Assembly (NCBI GenBank): GCA_037951165.1
Contig: JBBDHG010000028.1
Location: 9,742,001-9,806,000, forward strand
Direction of reading: 5' to 3'
Source: Lophius americanus
Taxonomy: Eukaryota > Chordata > Actinopteri > Lophiiformes > Lophiidae
DNA: 64,000 nt
In this document: positions 23,890 through 35,559 of the stretch, piece after piece
How the letters are laid out: each line of letters opens with the position of its first letter
Numbering within the stretch: position 1 is the first letter of the stretch
The notes under the pieces: model-generated
Seen by the model: only the letters and a program-made list of their open reading frames with translations
What the model was told of the DNA's origin: nothing
Database searches by the model: none
Program-made: the position numbers and the translations under genes

Positions 23890-25020
23890 CTAAATATTTA
23901 CACTTCTACAAAGTGAAGTCTGGACCCTGTTCTTACCAAAGTTAGCCAAGTAGTCTGTTTGGCGTGACCAAACAAAATTCATGAAAGCAGAACGAGAATA
24001 TCTATGCCCCTGTATGTACAGCCTTTCAGAGAAGTCCACTCCAATCTTCCCACAGAAAGAAAAAAATAATAAGAGTGACACACTGACATTCAGTGAACAA
24101 ATGTTTGCCAGATTCAGGCATGTTTCAGGAGACACAGCCATTCCACACATTATGGTCTGCTTTAGATAAAAATGTGTGTGATGCCAAGGCCCAATGCCGT
24201 AACTTCCACTGACGATCACTTTGCCTAAAGCAGCATACGACACCTTCTCTTTCAAACTTTCAAACACCCCCACTCTCAGAGAAGCAACAAGCAGCAGCTT
24301 CCCCTCTTCTTTCTGCCAGCTCTCTGGACACTCCTCCCTTCTCGCCTGACTGTAGGAATCCAGCACCTGGCCTCTCAGCCACCCCAAGCAGTCCCCTCTC
24401 ATCTCAGGTGGCCCAGTGTCCCATTGCTGGTCTTCATAGAGCAAAATTGCAGGGTTCCTGAATAGATGGTGTCGTATACAACCAGTGGTCGATGGAAGAT
24501 ATGCATTTCCCAGGGGCCTCCCACAACCCCCTCTCATGTGTGGTAAAGCAATCCATCAAATCTACAGAGCTGCATCGTAGAATGGTCATAGTCTTTCATG
24601 TCCAGTCTCTGGCCTCGATAGGAGGAGTTGTGGATCCAATCCGGTCCCAATGCTTTTAAGATATGTCTTTATGGCAGAGGTGCCTCTACGCAACTTCGAG
24701 CCTGTAAAGCCACCCTTCTGCTTTTCAAGTCCATCAGTTCTTGACCCCCCTCTTGTAGTGGCAGTGATGACCTGACCAGAAGGAGTCAGTCAGTGGTCAC
24801 ACTAAAGCCCCAATATTCCCTACATGAACTCTAGTCGATGAAGCTACTGGGTAATCATGTAGCGTCCCAACAGCTGCTTGAAGGTCCTGCTCATGCTTGA
24901 CCAGCACGAATGCATCATCCACATCGGCCAAAACATCTAAACGGTCCCTGAACCCTAACTCCATCCCAACTCTACTTTGCAAATTTCAATGTAATGATAC
25001 TATCAAGGGCTAGTGAACGG
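23890..25020 (-). mobile_element. Broken Tx1/L1-like non-LTR retrotransposon
   Basis: On the minus strand, GFRDRLDVLADVDDAFVLV is followed by KHEQDLQAAVGTLHDY and VASSTRVHV (24800-24980). This matches the reverse-transcriptase core Y-A-D-D-I and the downstream SG-x-R-V-N segment of fish Tx1/L1-like elements, with Tyr-Ala-Asp-Asp altered to Asp-Val-Asp-Asp. Further 3' a stop-free run of 215 codons (23890-24537) can be read in one frame, but the family-like protein text appears in a neighbouring frame (RCWIPT, GSCCLLL), so the long frame is not the ancestral one. The element is inactive. The tensin exon at 25092 lies just beyond its edge. Confidence 0.6.
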
Positions 25021-25091
25021 CCTAAAAGCACTGGCCAAACCCTCCCACAACAACTCAAAGGAAGACACTAGAAGACAAGAGGAGCTCCTAC

Positions 25092-25141
25092 CTTGATGGT
25101 CTGCGTCGTGAATCTACACTCTTCGAAGATTTTGTTGAGCC
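25092..25141 (-). CDS. tns1: Tensin exon: C1-to-phosphatase linker, part 2 (Ser/Arg-rich)
   Basis: This 50-bp exon enters in phase 0 and leaves with two bases of a codon. It encodes GSTKSSKSVDSRRRPS and then AG, which the next exon completes to Arg. The acceptor ends TTTGCAG and the donor is GTAGGA. Only this frame works: the second frame stops inside the exon, and the third meets a stop in the next exon. The peptide is basic and rich in Ser, resembling a phosphorylation-site linker (RRPSRS). It precedes the phosphatase domain. Remnants of a Tx1/L1-like retrotransposon begin within about 100 bp downstream in the gene's direction. Confidence 0.8.
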
Positions 25142-25460
25142 CTGCAAATCACAAAGAATAATACAAATTAAAACACTAGAACTGTATCTTGGTGAACAAA
25201 GTAAACAATTCTTAATATATATACATAATGAAAGATATCAACATACAGTACGTAAATACTGAGCTTGGTTGAAACAACCTTAGCTTAAATAACTTGTTTA
25301 TAATCATTTCTTCCAAAATCGGTTATTTGACTCCCATGCAGTCTGATAGTCCATTCTGTCACCAGTAGGTTTTATGGCAGTCGACCATTCTGTTCTTTCT
25401 AGGTAACACATGTTCACTGATGTTCATGTGGATATATTGTATCATGTAAGATAAGCTCAC

Positions 25461-25544
25461 GTCTGAACCCACACGGTCCAGAGCTGTGATGTAAAACATC
25501 ATAGGCGACAGCTGCTTGAAGGAGTCTGAGGCTATATCATTCCT
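25461..25544 (-). CDS. Candidate optional tensin exon (unconfirmed)
   Basis: This is an 84-bp block open in one frame only, and that frame is phase 0 at both ends, as the flanking tensin exons require. It would encode 28 residues including FKQLSPMMFYITALD. The acceptor is a T-rich tract ending TTTTTAG and the donor is GTGAGC. It lies about 320 bp upstream of the exon at 25092-25141. I do not recognise this peptide in tensins, and skipping it joins HVDTM directly to GSTKSSKS, which I believe is the usual form. It may be an alternative cassette exon, an exonised repeat, or a chance match. Confidence 0.3.
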
Positions 25545-26464
25545 CTAAAAACAAAACATGTAAACACTCATTTAGATTTTTGCATTGCTGAACACAGAAC
25601 TGCTTTTTTGAACCTTGATGATGATGATGGTGATGGCGTTTCTCGAATTCAGCAGCATGTTAGGGGGATTGCAACCTCAAAAATCAGAGCAGAGGAAGTT
25701 TGGTTGAAGGTGATTGACTGTGTTTGGCTCCACTATACCTCGCCTCCCCCTCAGACCAACTCTAGGAGAGGGTCAAAGGCCGTGTGGACTTGTTCACTCC
25801 CCTGGGTTTGGGTCACATGCACACAGTCAGGGGGGCTGCTATCCATCATCATCCATTAGATCGGATGGCTGGTTAAACACCAGAGTCTAGAGCAGCACCG
25901 AGGAGTTTCTACCTGTGCTGCCCTCCTAATGTCTGACCGTTTGTCAGAGTCTACATCTAAAACATTAATATTAACATCCAGTATGTGTTTATGCGGTTTT
26001 TCATGAGTGTTCTTTTTTAGAAAGTTAATTTGCTCTACTAACGCTGGGTTTGGGTATCTCTCCCTTCTGAACCAATGTACTACTGGTTAGCATTGTAACA
26101 AAGTCAGTAATATCCAGTGTTGTAACAAATTCAAGGAAGAGAATTTCACACTGTCTGAAGTGCCAATCGCAAAAAATTCCATAATTAATTCAGCAAACCA
26201 AAATTAATAAAGTAATGGAATGTCAGCAGAGTGTGAGATTGTATAAAAACTATAAGTTTCAAAAGACTCATTCATAACACCATTCAAATGCAGTAATTCC
26301 AGATTGCAGCTTCTTATCTGCCTCATTCTGTCCATACTTGTTTTTACTACCGGGGCTCAGCACACTGTAGAAATTCACCTTAAAGAGCTCATATACTATT
26401 GGTTTCCTAGTCAGGTTTCGGGCAAAAAACAAACATAAATTCCATTCCAATTTCTGTGACTGCT

Positions 26465-26575
26465 TATCATGTTCAGTGTTTCAGGTAGGGCTGGAGCCTA
26501 TCCTAGCTGAAATTGAGCTAGAGGCAGAATACATCCTGGACAGCTTTGCAAGGTTAGACATGGAGATTATGTTTT
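26465..26575 (+). repeat. Teleost interspersed-repeat fragment
   Basis: It reads agggctggagcctatcctag ctgaaattgagctagaggca gaatacatcctggacag, the same order as gcttgagcctatcccagcta...ggcgagaggcagggtacacc at 62410-62465. The fragment has no coding content. Confidence 0.55.
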
Positions 26576-27254
26576 AACCAGCAACGGTTTTGTTTCAATG
26601 AGCAGGAGTACAAGTTCTAAAAAGATTCTGATTACCTTTATTGGGGGAGGTGCAGTATAAGCTTAAGATTGTGATCCACATCACAACCATGTTAGATTTT
26701 GGTAACAAAACATAACATTACATCTTTACGGCTGCTCAGGTTCATCAGAGAGATCATTGAAGAAGATGTGCAACTGCAGTAACTGCAGGACAGAGGGGGA
26801 TTGAAGCGTGGCCAGTAGTTACATTAATGTGACTTGACAGGGAAAAATTTACAGGGAAAAATTGACAAGGAAACTGCGCTTCCTTTAAGGTTCCGTGAGT
26901 AATATTTAGGGATTTATCTTAGAATAGATAGAATATAACATTTAAGGTTATGCGTTAAATTGTGTATAATCACCTGAAACAATGTGCCAGTGTGGTTTTT
27001 TAGTTTAGAATTAGCTTTTTATGTCTACAGAGAGAGCAGGCACTCTTCCATGAGGTCCGCCATTGACGGACAAAATTAGTATGCAAAGAATCTAGCTACC
27101 ATTAACAATAAAATGATACCATAATGTGGAACAACCAATACATTCAGTGTCTTACACTTAAGCTTTGACCTTACGTTTTATAGGATAAACAGCTAAAGAC
27201 AATTGTTAAACACATCTATCTCAAGTAACCACAACACTTCATAGGCAACTTATG

Positions 27255-27392
27255 ACATTTTGACACTTTAAGGCCACCGTCAATTCTCCTACACACTTGG
27301 ATAGGAAGGGCAGAGCTGAGGTGCATTATATTTTTTGCAATCTGGATTCTCACTGTTGGATGCCACTAAATACAACACATGGGACCTTTGAT
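27255..27392 (+). repeat. Part of a short TTAA-type DNA element (end 2)
   Basis: ggccaccgtcaattctccta cacacttgg, then gatgccactaaatacaacac atgggacctttgat. This is the other end of the fish repeat whose first end is at 8123, where the final cctttaa is the inverse of ttaaagg. Only this end remains here. Confidence 0.4.
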
Positions 27393-30020
27393 CGAGGTTT
27401 CTGCTGTCTTAGAGCAGCCTTGTTTCAGATGTCTGATGCGGTGATGTCTGTTTTGAGATTTCAAAATGGTAACCCTACAAGAAGGGTGATGCATGTTCGC
27501 TGATGATGCGTGCTTAAATGCACTGAGTATATAATGTTGAAGAATTACTGATAAATTACAATGATTTCAATGTTGGTACCCTTGATAGTGCCAAGTTGGT
27601 ACTCAATTCTGGGACCTGATGTTCAAAATCACTTCATTTTTTAGCAGCTATTCCAGAATTATTTCATTTATTTATTTTAAAATTTTTATCACATCGTGGT
27701 GGTAAGTGAAAAATGTACTATTTAATTTCATAACACTGCAACAAATAGTTTGGGAATTTCTTAGCATGCGCTAGGGTGTGGTTACAAAGACTACGCTAAC
27801 ACTGCCAGTCTTAATGCTAAATTTAGATTTGTCCGGATTTCCTATTTTGTGTATGTGTAGTGGTTCAGATTACTCTTAAAATATGGCCTTTATAAGATTA
27901 AACTGAAGCGCATGCACAAAAGAGCAATAACAAAGACATCACAAGCTACGTGCTGTCAGTACTGAGGCAACATGGAGGCCAATAAAGTTATTATAATGTC
28001 TCTGTTTACAGTAAAAGAGTTTGTAGTGATGTTTATAGCGATTATAGTTAATAGCGACTCCAACCGGCGCAGCATTTGACATATGTCGTTGGAAGATGAC
28101 AAAGTGGAAGTCTGATGAATTCCAGCATGCATTTTTCGGAATAAAACTGCTTTTTGTTAACCTTGAATTCTTCTAAAAACCAAGTCTGTTTCTGATGCAT
28201 TGTTAATGCCAGGTTGTTGGCAAAATCAACAGCAAACCAAGTACTTTCAGCAAATGTGCAACAATAATCAAGATTTAATTTAAAGAAATATTCCGTCCGC
28301 AGTAGACTCATTTAAATCCCCACCGGTAAAATATGTTTAATGTGATGAAAAGATGAACATAAGTAACAGTAGTTTGCATTGATCCATGAATATGAGGAGG
28401 TGTTTTCGCACTGCTGCCTAGAGCTGCTTTCTAATTGATATCAAAATTCTCTTTCAGCTCCTCAAATCCCCGCAGCAAGAGGAAACCAGCAACACATCTG
28501 CTGATAAATCTGTTGGACTGAGGAAGTAATGTTAACTTGTTCATGGCATCATTGCCTCATTTAACCACACTCAACCACAGGATGTGTTATGGGGAAACAA
28601 AACTGCATCAACTGCTTAGATTTAAGTTAGTATATTTGAGTAATTTTAAAATAAGAAAAGAAAAAATAAGTATTCCAAAAACGATGTACTTATTGGTAGA
28701 TTTACTGGTCATTTGCAAAAGTGTGGGGAGTTAGATACATACTATAGGCAAATATGCAGATATAGTTGCAGATGTAGATAGTAATTCCTTTCTTAGTTTC
28801 TTTCTGAGCAAAGTCAATTCATTTTAATTAATCCTATTTACAATTCCTCTCACATACAAAACATTCAATAGGCTGTGACCTGACTGAGACCACACAAAGC
28901 AAATCCCCCTATTTTCTGCCAGTGCTTCGGCCTAAACGTTTCAGCATGTTGCAAGGGGCTATGAAGTGCAGAGTCGCTAGAGGACAGAGATGAATGAACA
29001 AGGAAACAGAACGTTTGAGACAGATGCAGAACATACGGAGGGTAAGGGGGATTGTGGGAAAGTCCATTGTGGGGCGATCAAAACCTTCTCACGTTAATAT
29101 GCCATGGGAATGTCAAGGTAAACATGTCATAGGAATGTCAATTGCTGAATGACATGCGTTATATGGTGCCCCCTGTTCAACGAGCATGCCAACAGATATG
29201 AAGATATAGTGTTTGTATTGTGCAGCATACATTTCTATAATTCGTAGCTTTTGTTTCAAATTGGTCTGAATAAGGGGTGTAGAGAATTTTATGATCCATA
29301 ATATTTAAGTTAAAGAACAACCATCTTGGTAATTCAAAGCACAATGAAGCGAAGTACAGCAGCAATATATGAAGAAAAACATTATGTGCTGTTACAGAGG
29401 GCCTCCATTAAGTTTACTTGTTGTGATTCTATGAATGGAATCACCAGGCAGACTTTTAGTGAATCCTGACATAAATGTTAAACTCCACTCCCTCATCAAA
29501 ACCCATCACATGGTTTCATAAGAAGCCTGATAAGATGAAGCAACCACAGAGGTCATGAATTCATAAATTCATTGTGGTAAGGTTAGTTTCCCAGTGCTGC
29601 AGACGAAAATTGAAGCTCTTGAGCATCACATTACCCAGTAACACGAAGAGATCTTTCTCTCCATAGAGAGCTTGTGTTTGGAAGAACAGAGGAAGGTAGA
29701 GTAGAAGGAGGAGGAGGTGGGAACTGGAGTGGGGGGTCCAAGTAGGACTGTTTCCAGATGAAAACCATCTGTGGAGGTTGACTTTACAAGCAGGCCATTC
29801 AAATTAACCATCTGAGAAAGACCAAGGGAGTGAAGGAGAACGGGAGGGAGGACAGAAGACGTTGGGGGCTGGTTAAAGTCTGCGAGGAGATCAGAGCAAC
29901 CATTCCATAACAAAGAAAAGACAAGCCATGAGAACCGAACAAGTTACGTACAAGCTACAGCTCCAGTGTTGACCAAATCCACTGAACAATTAATCCAAGA
30001 ACCCATTCATCGCATCCTAC

Positions 30021-30385
30021 CTTCCTGAAAAGGTAGCCAGTACTCCATCGCCATGCCCCCCTCAGAGAGGAGAGCCGCCTCCTCAAAGACCCTCCGCGGT
30101 TCATCTCTGAGGAGCTCCCTTCTGCCTCTCACTGCGTTCTGTCCGGCAGTGAAGTTCCTTTTGGAAGACTACTCCCTTTTCCCTGACAGCGGAAGAGGTG
30201 AAGGGGTAGAAGAAGGGGAAGAAAGAAACCAAGGACTCCTTTTTGGGCAGTTGCCTACAGTGGGCCACTGCACGCTCCAGACTCCTCCACAATGCTACTT
30301 GTCTCGCCCTTCTGTCCGCTCTTAGTTCTCTGTCTCGCTTTCCTTCCCTCTCTGTCTGTGTCTTGGCCACCTCCCTTCCCACTCA
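30021..30385 (-). promoter_or_regulatory. Possible internal promoter and first exon (uncertain)
   Basis: On the minus strand, a purine-rich, comparatively GC- and CpG-richer block (30060-30385) runs into two ATGs (first codon at 30052-30054). These encode MAMEYWLPFQE and are followed by a GTAGGA donor at 30020. The phase at that donor (one base over) does not fit any tensin exon in the window. If it is a first exon, it either belongs to the 5' UTR of a shorter transcript or uses exons I have not found. No TATA box is evident. This may equally be chance. Confidence 0.25.
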
Positions 30386-31109
30386 GCCTCCCATCATGTT
30401 ATCTCCCCTCATATTCAACTTTTCCCTCCCCCTCCTTCCCTCATATCTAGGTGAAGATCTACATTTCAAAAGCGGACCTTTTTTTTCTCTTTCAGCAAAC
30501 TTGGGTTTGGACAAACAATACACAAAAACTTGACTGCTGTTCTTTTGCTTATTTTTTAATGTTAGTGTTATAAGTTATCCGAAATTCTTCCTAATTTCCT
30601 AGTGTTAGGTGTTCTGTCACAATTACAAGTAATGGATAAATCTTCAAGATAGAGCAATCTCTCAAAGAAGGTGGTCACAAAACGGTTTTGTTGTGCGTTC
30701 ACAATCTACCAAATATTAATAGTGTGTATTTTTAATGCCCATAAGGTCAAATAGAGGTTATGGTCACAGTCAATAAAGGGAGGAAGCATTGTACACCAAC
30801 CCGAGAAGATCTAGTCAAGTGAAAGAATTTCCTGCAGTCACAAGACAAATCTTTTCGATGCTGGGAGGCGATGGGGCGCGGCCAAACATCTACCAGACAT
30901 TACAGCGTAACCATGCAGCGAATGGCCATGATCTGACAGCTGCATGCCGACATAAAATCATGCTTATATGCTCAAGCACATGTAGATTGGACAGAATTAT
31001 AACGAATTTGTGTTTCAAGCGATGCACGTTACATTTTTTTTAGGATCTAAGAGGGGCCAGCTAATGTGAAGCTCATGAACGCATTGCAGCAGAGCAGAGA
31101 AAACTGAAC

Positions 31110-32950
31110 ACATTTTATAATAATAATAATAATACATTTAATTTATAATGCACTTTACATTTGGATCAAATCTCAAAGTGCTACAAAGCAAAAGCAGATA
31201 AAAGCATCAATAAAAGAATAAAATAATAACTATATAAAAGCCTGACCAAAAAGCAGCAATGTTAATTAAAGTTATAGGTTTTGCTAAAAGGAAAGTTTTA
31301 AGTCCTTTTTAAATGTGTCAGTCGTCTGTGGAGCCCTCAGATGGTCAGGGAGGGCATTCCACAGACGAGGGGCAGCAGAACCGAATGCCCGATCACCCAT
31401 GGTGCTGCGCTTAGTCCGAGGAAGGAGGAGGTGGTATGAGTGGGTAGAACGGAGAGATCGTGTTGAGGTCAGTGGGGTGAGTAGTTATTTTAGGAAGGGG
31501 GTGCGTTACCATGGATACACTGGTGAGTGAGGAGAGAGATCTTATAATCAATCCTGGTGGAGATGGGAAGAAAATTAAGGGAATGAAGAACAGGGGTGAT
31601 GTGCTTGTGTTTACGCACTCTCATCACGATCCTTGCAGCACTGTTTTGAACATACTGTAGTCTTTGAAGACTTTTATCAGGGATCCCGATGAGAAATGTG
31701 TTACAGTAATCCAGTCGGGAGGAGACGAACGCGTGAACCAGCTTTTCAGCATCAATCTAGGTGAGTGAAGAACGGAGTTTGAAAATATTTCTGAGACGAT
31801 GAAAGGAGATCTTGCAGATGTGTTTGATGTGGGATTCAAAAGTGAGTTGAGGTTCAAATCTTATACCGAGGTTGGTGACTGATGAAGAGAGGAAGGAGGA
31901 AGACTGGGTCTGATGTGGGGTGCCAATCAAAATAGCTTCGGTTTTGGAGCTGTTGAACTGGAGAAAGTTGTTTTTCATCCACACCTTTATCTCCTCCAGA
32001 CAAGCGCAGAGAGTTGCCAGGGGAGATGATGATGACAATGAGGATGGCGAGGCTGCGGAGGAAGATGTGTCAGTTTTTATGTAGATTTGCGTGTCATCAG
32101 CGTTACAATGGATAGAGAGTCCATATCTACTAATGACCCCGCCAAGGGGGAGCATGTATAGTATGAAGAGAACGGGCCAAGGTCTGATCCCTGGGGGACC
32201 CCACAGGTGACGGTGTGTGTCCGGGACCTTGAACTTCCGAGGGAAATGTATTCTGTTCTGTCGGTGAGGTAGGATTGAAACCAATTTTGGGCGGTGGCAG
32301 TGAGTCCAATGGTGTGATGTAGGCGGTGTAGGAGTATTCCATGGTCAACTGTGTCGAAGGCAGCAGACAAATCAAGGAGAATCAGGAGGGAAGGTGAACC
32401 AGCATCTGCTGCCATCCGTAAGTCATTTGTGACTCTAAGCAGAGCTGTTTCTGTGCTGTGGGCGGAGCGGAAACCAGACTGAAAGGTTTCAAAGAGGTTG
32501 TTGTATTTGAGGTGGTACTGGAGGTGGGCAGCAACTACTTTTCCCAGACCTTTGGAGAGGAATGGGAGTTTGGAAATGGGCCTGTAATTAGCAAAAAGTT
32601 CTGGATCGAGAGTAGGTTTTTTGAGGAGTGGTCTGATTATGGCGGCTTTTAGGGCAGATGCAACAAAGCCGGCCTGGAGGGATTGATTTATTACAGCGGT
32701 GATCAGGGGACTGATGGAAGAGATGTTAGTTTTCACTAGGGCTGTAGCAAAGGGGTTGAGGGCACAGGTGGAGGGCTTCATCGTCCTGATGATAACCTCA
32801 ACCTTTTGCTGTGAGATTTCTGGGAAACACTTTAGAGGCTGGGAGATCTCAAACTGTCAGTAAGCAAACTGGATAGGTAGAGAGGAGGAACCAGAAAGGA
32901 CAGAACGGATTGAGTCAATTTTTGATTTGAAGAAAGCCATGAAACCACAA
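31110..32950 (-). mobile_element. L2-clade LINE, 5'-truncated, reverse transcriptase broken by frameshifts
   Basis: On the minus strand, STCALNPFATALVK, then IIRPLLKKPTLDPELFANYR with PISKLPFLSKGLGKVVA (RT fingers), SAAFDTVDHGILLHRL (RT motif A), CGVPQGSDLGP (motif B), a frame change, then CNADDTQIYIK (motif C, Tyr of YADD altered to Asn), WMKNNFLQFNSSKTEAILIG and FESHIKHICKISFHRLRNI (thumb). The 3' UTR ends in an (ATT)n tail at 31117-31134. The endonuclease half is absent. It lies in a tensin intron on the same strand as tensin. A close relative in opposite orientation is at 38900-40303. Confidence 0.85.
31117..31134. repeat. (AAT)n tail of the L2 copy
   Basis: Six aat units abut the L2 3' UTR, marking its 3' end on the minus strand. 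Confidence 0.85.
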
Positions 32951-34194
32951 ACTGCAAAAATAAGCACACACTCTGGTGCAATTGTGATTGTTTATGTCCT
33001 TCAGAGGAAGGGGGTATTGTCTTTGAGTTGCTAACTTGATCCTTGCTTTCCCTGAGAAAATACAAGTCAGACAAATTTAAAAATCTAGAATATTTGTACA
33101 TTTGTATATTTGTGTTTCATGTACAAATAAGAGAGTTGGTTCTGCATTAATCAATTAGTCGGGCTACTGTCCATCACCTACATAGGGTTTTGTGCTAATA
33201 TCCAACATATCCGTAGTAAAAAAATTCTGAAAACAGCACTTAGGTGTAGTATATGAAAGTAATTTATTTGTCGAGGTGTAGCATCAAATTACACTTTGCA
33301 TCATTGTGCATAAGCTTACCGTATGTTCAAACTTCTGATGTCATTGACACTGTTACTAAGGTAAAGATAAAATGACTTCAACTGAAATTGTTCATTTCTG
33401 CTGCTGCTGCTGTGTCTTTTTGCCCAGTATCATTCTGAACGACATACACATTGGACAGTTATATTAATGTCAGGTATTCTTCAAATTTAGTCTGAGGGCA
33501 GGAAATACCTTTTCCTTGATCCAGGGGGACGAGGCTAATTCTAACTTTAACGCAGTTGAAATGAGATTCACCAACCTATTGTGAAATTTTATTAATGCTA
33601 ACTCCTTTCTATAAGGGACAATTCATTTATGTATTAATTTTTGATGAGGGAGTTAATATCAGAGTTTCTGCTTTTTTGATGATGGATCCGGTGGATGGAC
33701 AATAACTTCCTGTTTAAAAAAAAATTTAAAAAAGCTGAATTTGAGTAAAATTACATACAAATCACTTAAGTTAAATTGTGATTGAAACTGTAAAAAAGGA
33801 CACACATCAAATGCCCTGCAAAGCATGTATGAAGAATCATCAAATTCTGATTCTGTGTTTGACTAGAAAATGGATAGACTTTATATTCCCTCTTTAGCGG
33901 TGGCACATAATAATTAGGTGTACATGTTAAACTGTTCAGGGAATTGGAATTCCAATAATTAATACCTGAACTATCATATGAGAATAACCAGAAATCAAAA
34001 ATTAAGTGACAAACTAGTCCCAATTATCAGGATGACAATGATGGCAATAATGAATTGTGGTAAATATTTTGGCTTCATTATCAATGCCTCATTCAGAAAT
34101 TTTGCTCAGTACTGGAGTATCGCATCCATACCTTTAACCTTTCTTCATCTTCACCACATGTTTTAGTTACCTAACCATACTTAACTTCTTCTTG

Positions 34195-35410
34195 TTCTTT
34201 TGCATGTTCCCTTTAGGGTTCACCCCAGCCGATCATTTGTTACCATCTTGCCCTGTTCTCTGCATCTTCCTCTGTTACACCAATGAACTGCATGTCCTCT
34301 TCACCTTCCACCACATCCAGAAACCTCCTCTTGGGTCTTCCCCTTTTTCGTCTTCCTGGCAGCATCATCTCCATTATCCTTCCACCAATATAACCATTAT
34401 CCTTCCTTTTCACTTGTCCAAACCATCTCAATCTGGCGTCTCTTACTTTGTCTAGACGTATGACCTTGGCGGTGCGTCTGATGTACACGTTTGAAATCCT
34501 TTCCATCCTTTTCACTCCCAAAGAACATCTGGACATTTTCCCCACTGCCACCTCCAATTCTGCCTCCTGTCTTATGGTTAGAATTCCATCTCAATGCCAT
34601 AACAGAAGGGCTGGTTTCACTACAATCGTGTAAACCTTTCCCTTCACTCTTGCCATTACTTTTCTGTTAGACAAGTACTGACACTCGTCTTCACCCACTC
34701 CAACCTGCCTACACTCACTTCTTCACCTCTTTTCCACACTCCACATTAATCTGAAAAGTTGACCCCAAGTATTTAAACTCCTGCACCACCTTCACCTCTT
34801 GCATCCTCACCGTTCCGCCTGTCTTATAAATACGGAAACTGATACTCACAAAAGCGCTAAACTCAATGAGGTAGTGGCCCAGACCGACCTGTACTGCCAA
34901 CGGATGGCAATGTGTTGCAGTCTGCTTTGCTAGCTACTCATTGCAAAACTGGATTAGCCTGACCTCACTTCATCTCCTCTTACTTGCCCACCAGATGGCG
35001 ACTCCCAGAAGATGCTTTACACTCAGTGAAGGAAGGTAAAAGAGGGTGATAACCTATCTTCAAGCGTGAACAGAGGATCACTCCAACTCAAATTTGAGGA
35101 GGTTAAGAAGTCAGACAAAGACTGACAGACTGAAATAGAGACTGCAGTGGTTGGTGAGAGCATGCAATATTTCTAATTCAATTACTCGATTAATCAATAG
35201 AATACTCGATTACTAAAATAAACAGTTACTGTAGCCCTACACACAGTATTCTGTCTTGCTGTGACTGACCTTCATTCTTCTTTCCTCCAGTGCATACCTC
35301 CACCTCTCCATGTTTTCATCCACCCGCTCCCTGCTCTCACTACAGATCACAATGTCATTCGCAAACATCAAAGTCCATGGACTCCTGTCTGACCTCATCT
35401 ATTGGCCTGT
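34195..35410 (-). mobile_element. RTE-like LINE C-terminal part, interrupted
   Basis: On the minus strand, DIVICSESRERVDENMERWR (after motif C with ANDIVIC, 35250-35395) leads to SHSKTEYC. About 400 bp of unrelated sequence follow (34840-35236). Then TGGTVRMQEVKVVQEFKYLG with STFQINVECGKEV, and further VGKMSRCSLGVKRMERISNV, YIRRTAKV, RLRWFGQVKRKD and GRRKRGRPKRRFLD, the usual C-terminal region of RTE-clade reverse-transcriptase proteins. Frames are broken, so it is inactive. Confidence 0.75.
34840..35240. mobile_element. Insertion within the RTE-like copy, one hAT-like end
   Basis: It splits the RTE-like protein between SHSKTEYC and TGGTVRM. Its right edge reads aattactcgattaatcaata, gaatactcgattactaaaat and tactgtagccctac, which resemble fish hAT-type ends (TAGGGCTNCAG on the other strand). 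I could not see the matching left end, so it may be truncated. Confidence 0.4.
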
Positions 35411-35559
35411 CCATCACCATTGCAAACAAGAAGCATAAACAACTAGAATATCAGAAAACCAGTTATAATAAAGCAAAACAAAGGGATAAAATAAAATAAA
35501 ATAAGCCTTAAAATTACATATTTAAAATGAGAATATAAAATATTCAAATAAAAATTAAA

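Larger units (their letters stand above)
15203..25091 (-). other. Tensin intron (9.9 kb)
   Basis: Contents seen: SINE at 16515-16715, (AAT)n and retrotransposon end at 17296-17735, hAT-like end near 17820-17870, hairpin at 18900-18934, dispersed repeat at 20640-21060, AT-palindromic tract at 21335-21412, T-rich repeats at 21890-22140 and 22530-22780, polypurine tract at 23620-23885, and Tx1/L1-like remnants at 23890-25020. No exon was found. 18100-18890 and 18950-20630 hold nothing I can name. Confidence 0.6.

Noticed and set aside
23890..24537. Longest open frame (215 codons), minus strand, as a protein-coding gene
   Set aside because: The frame lies inside retrotransposon remnants, and the family-like text is in a neighbouring frame. 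It has no recognisable domain and no splice partners.
30101..30382. 93-codon Arg/Glu-rich minus-strand frame as a protein
   Set aside because: The frame exists because the strand is purine-rich. It is more likely 5' UTR or plain sequence, and the opposite strand is open too.
34192..34633. Plus-strand open frames as genes
   Set aside because: They are antisense to RTE-like coding sequence.
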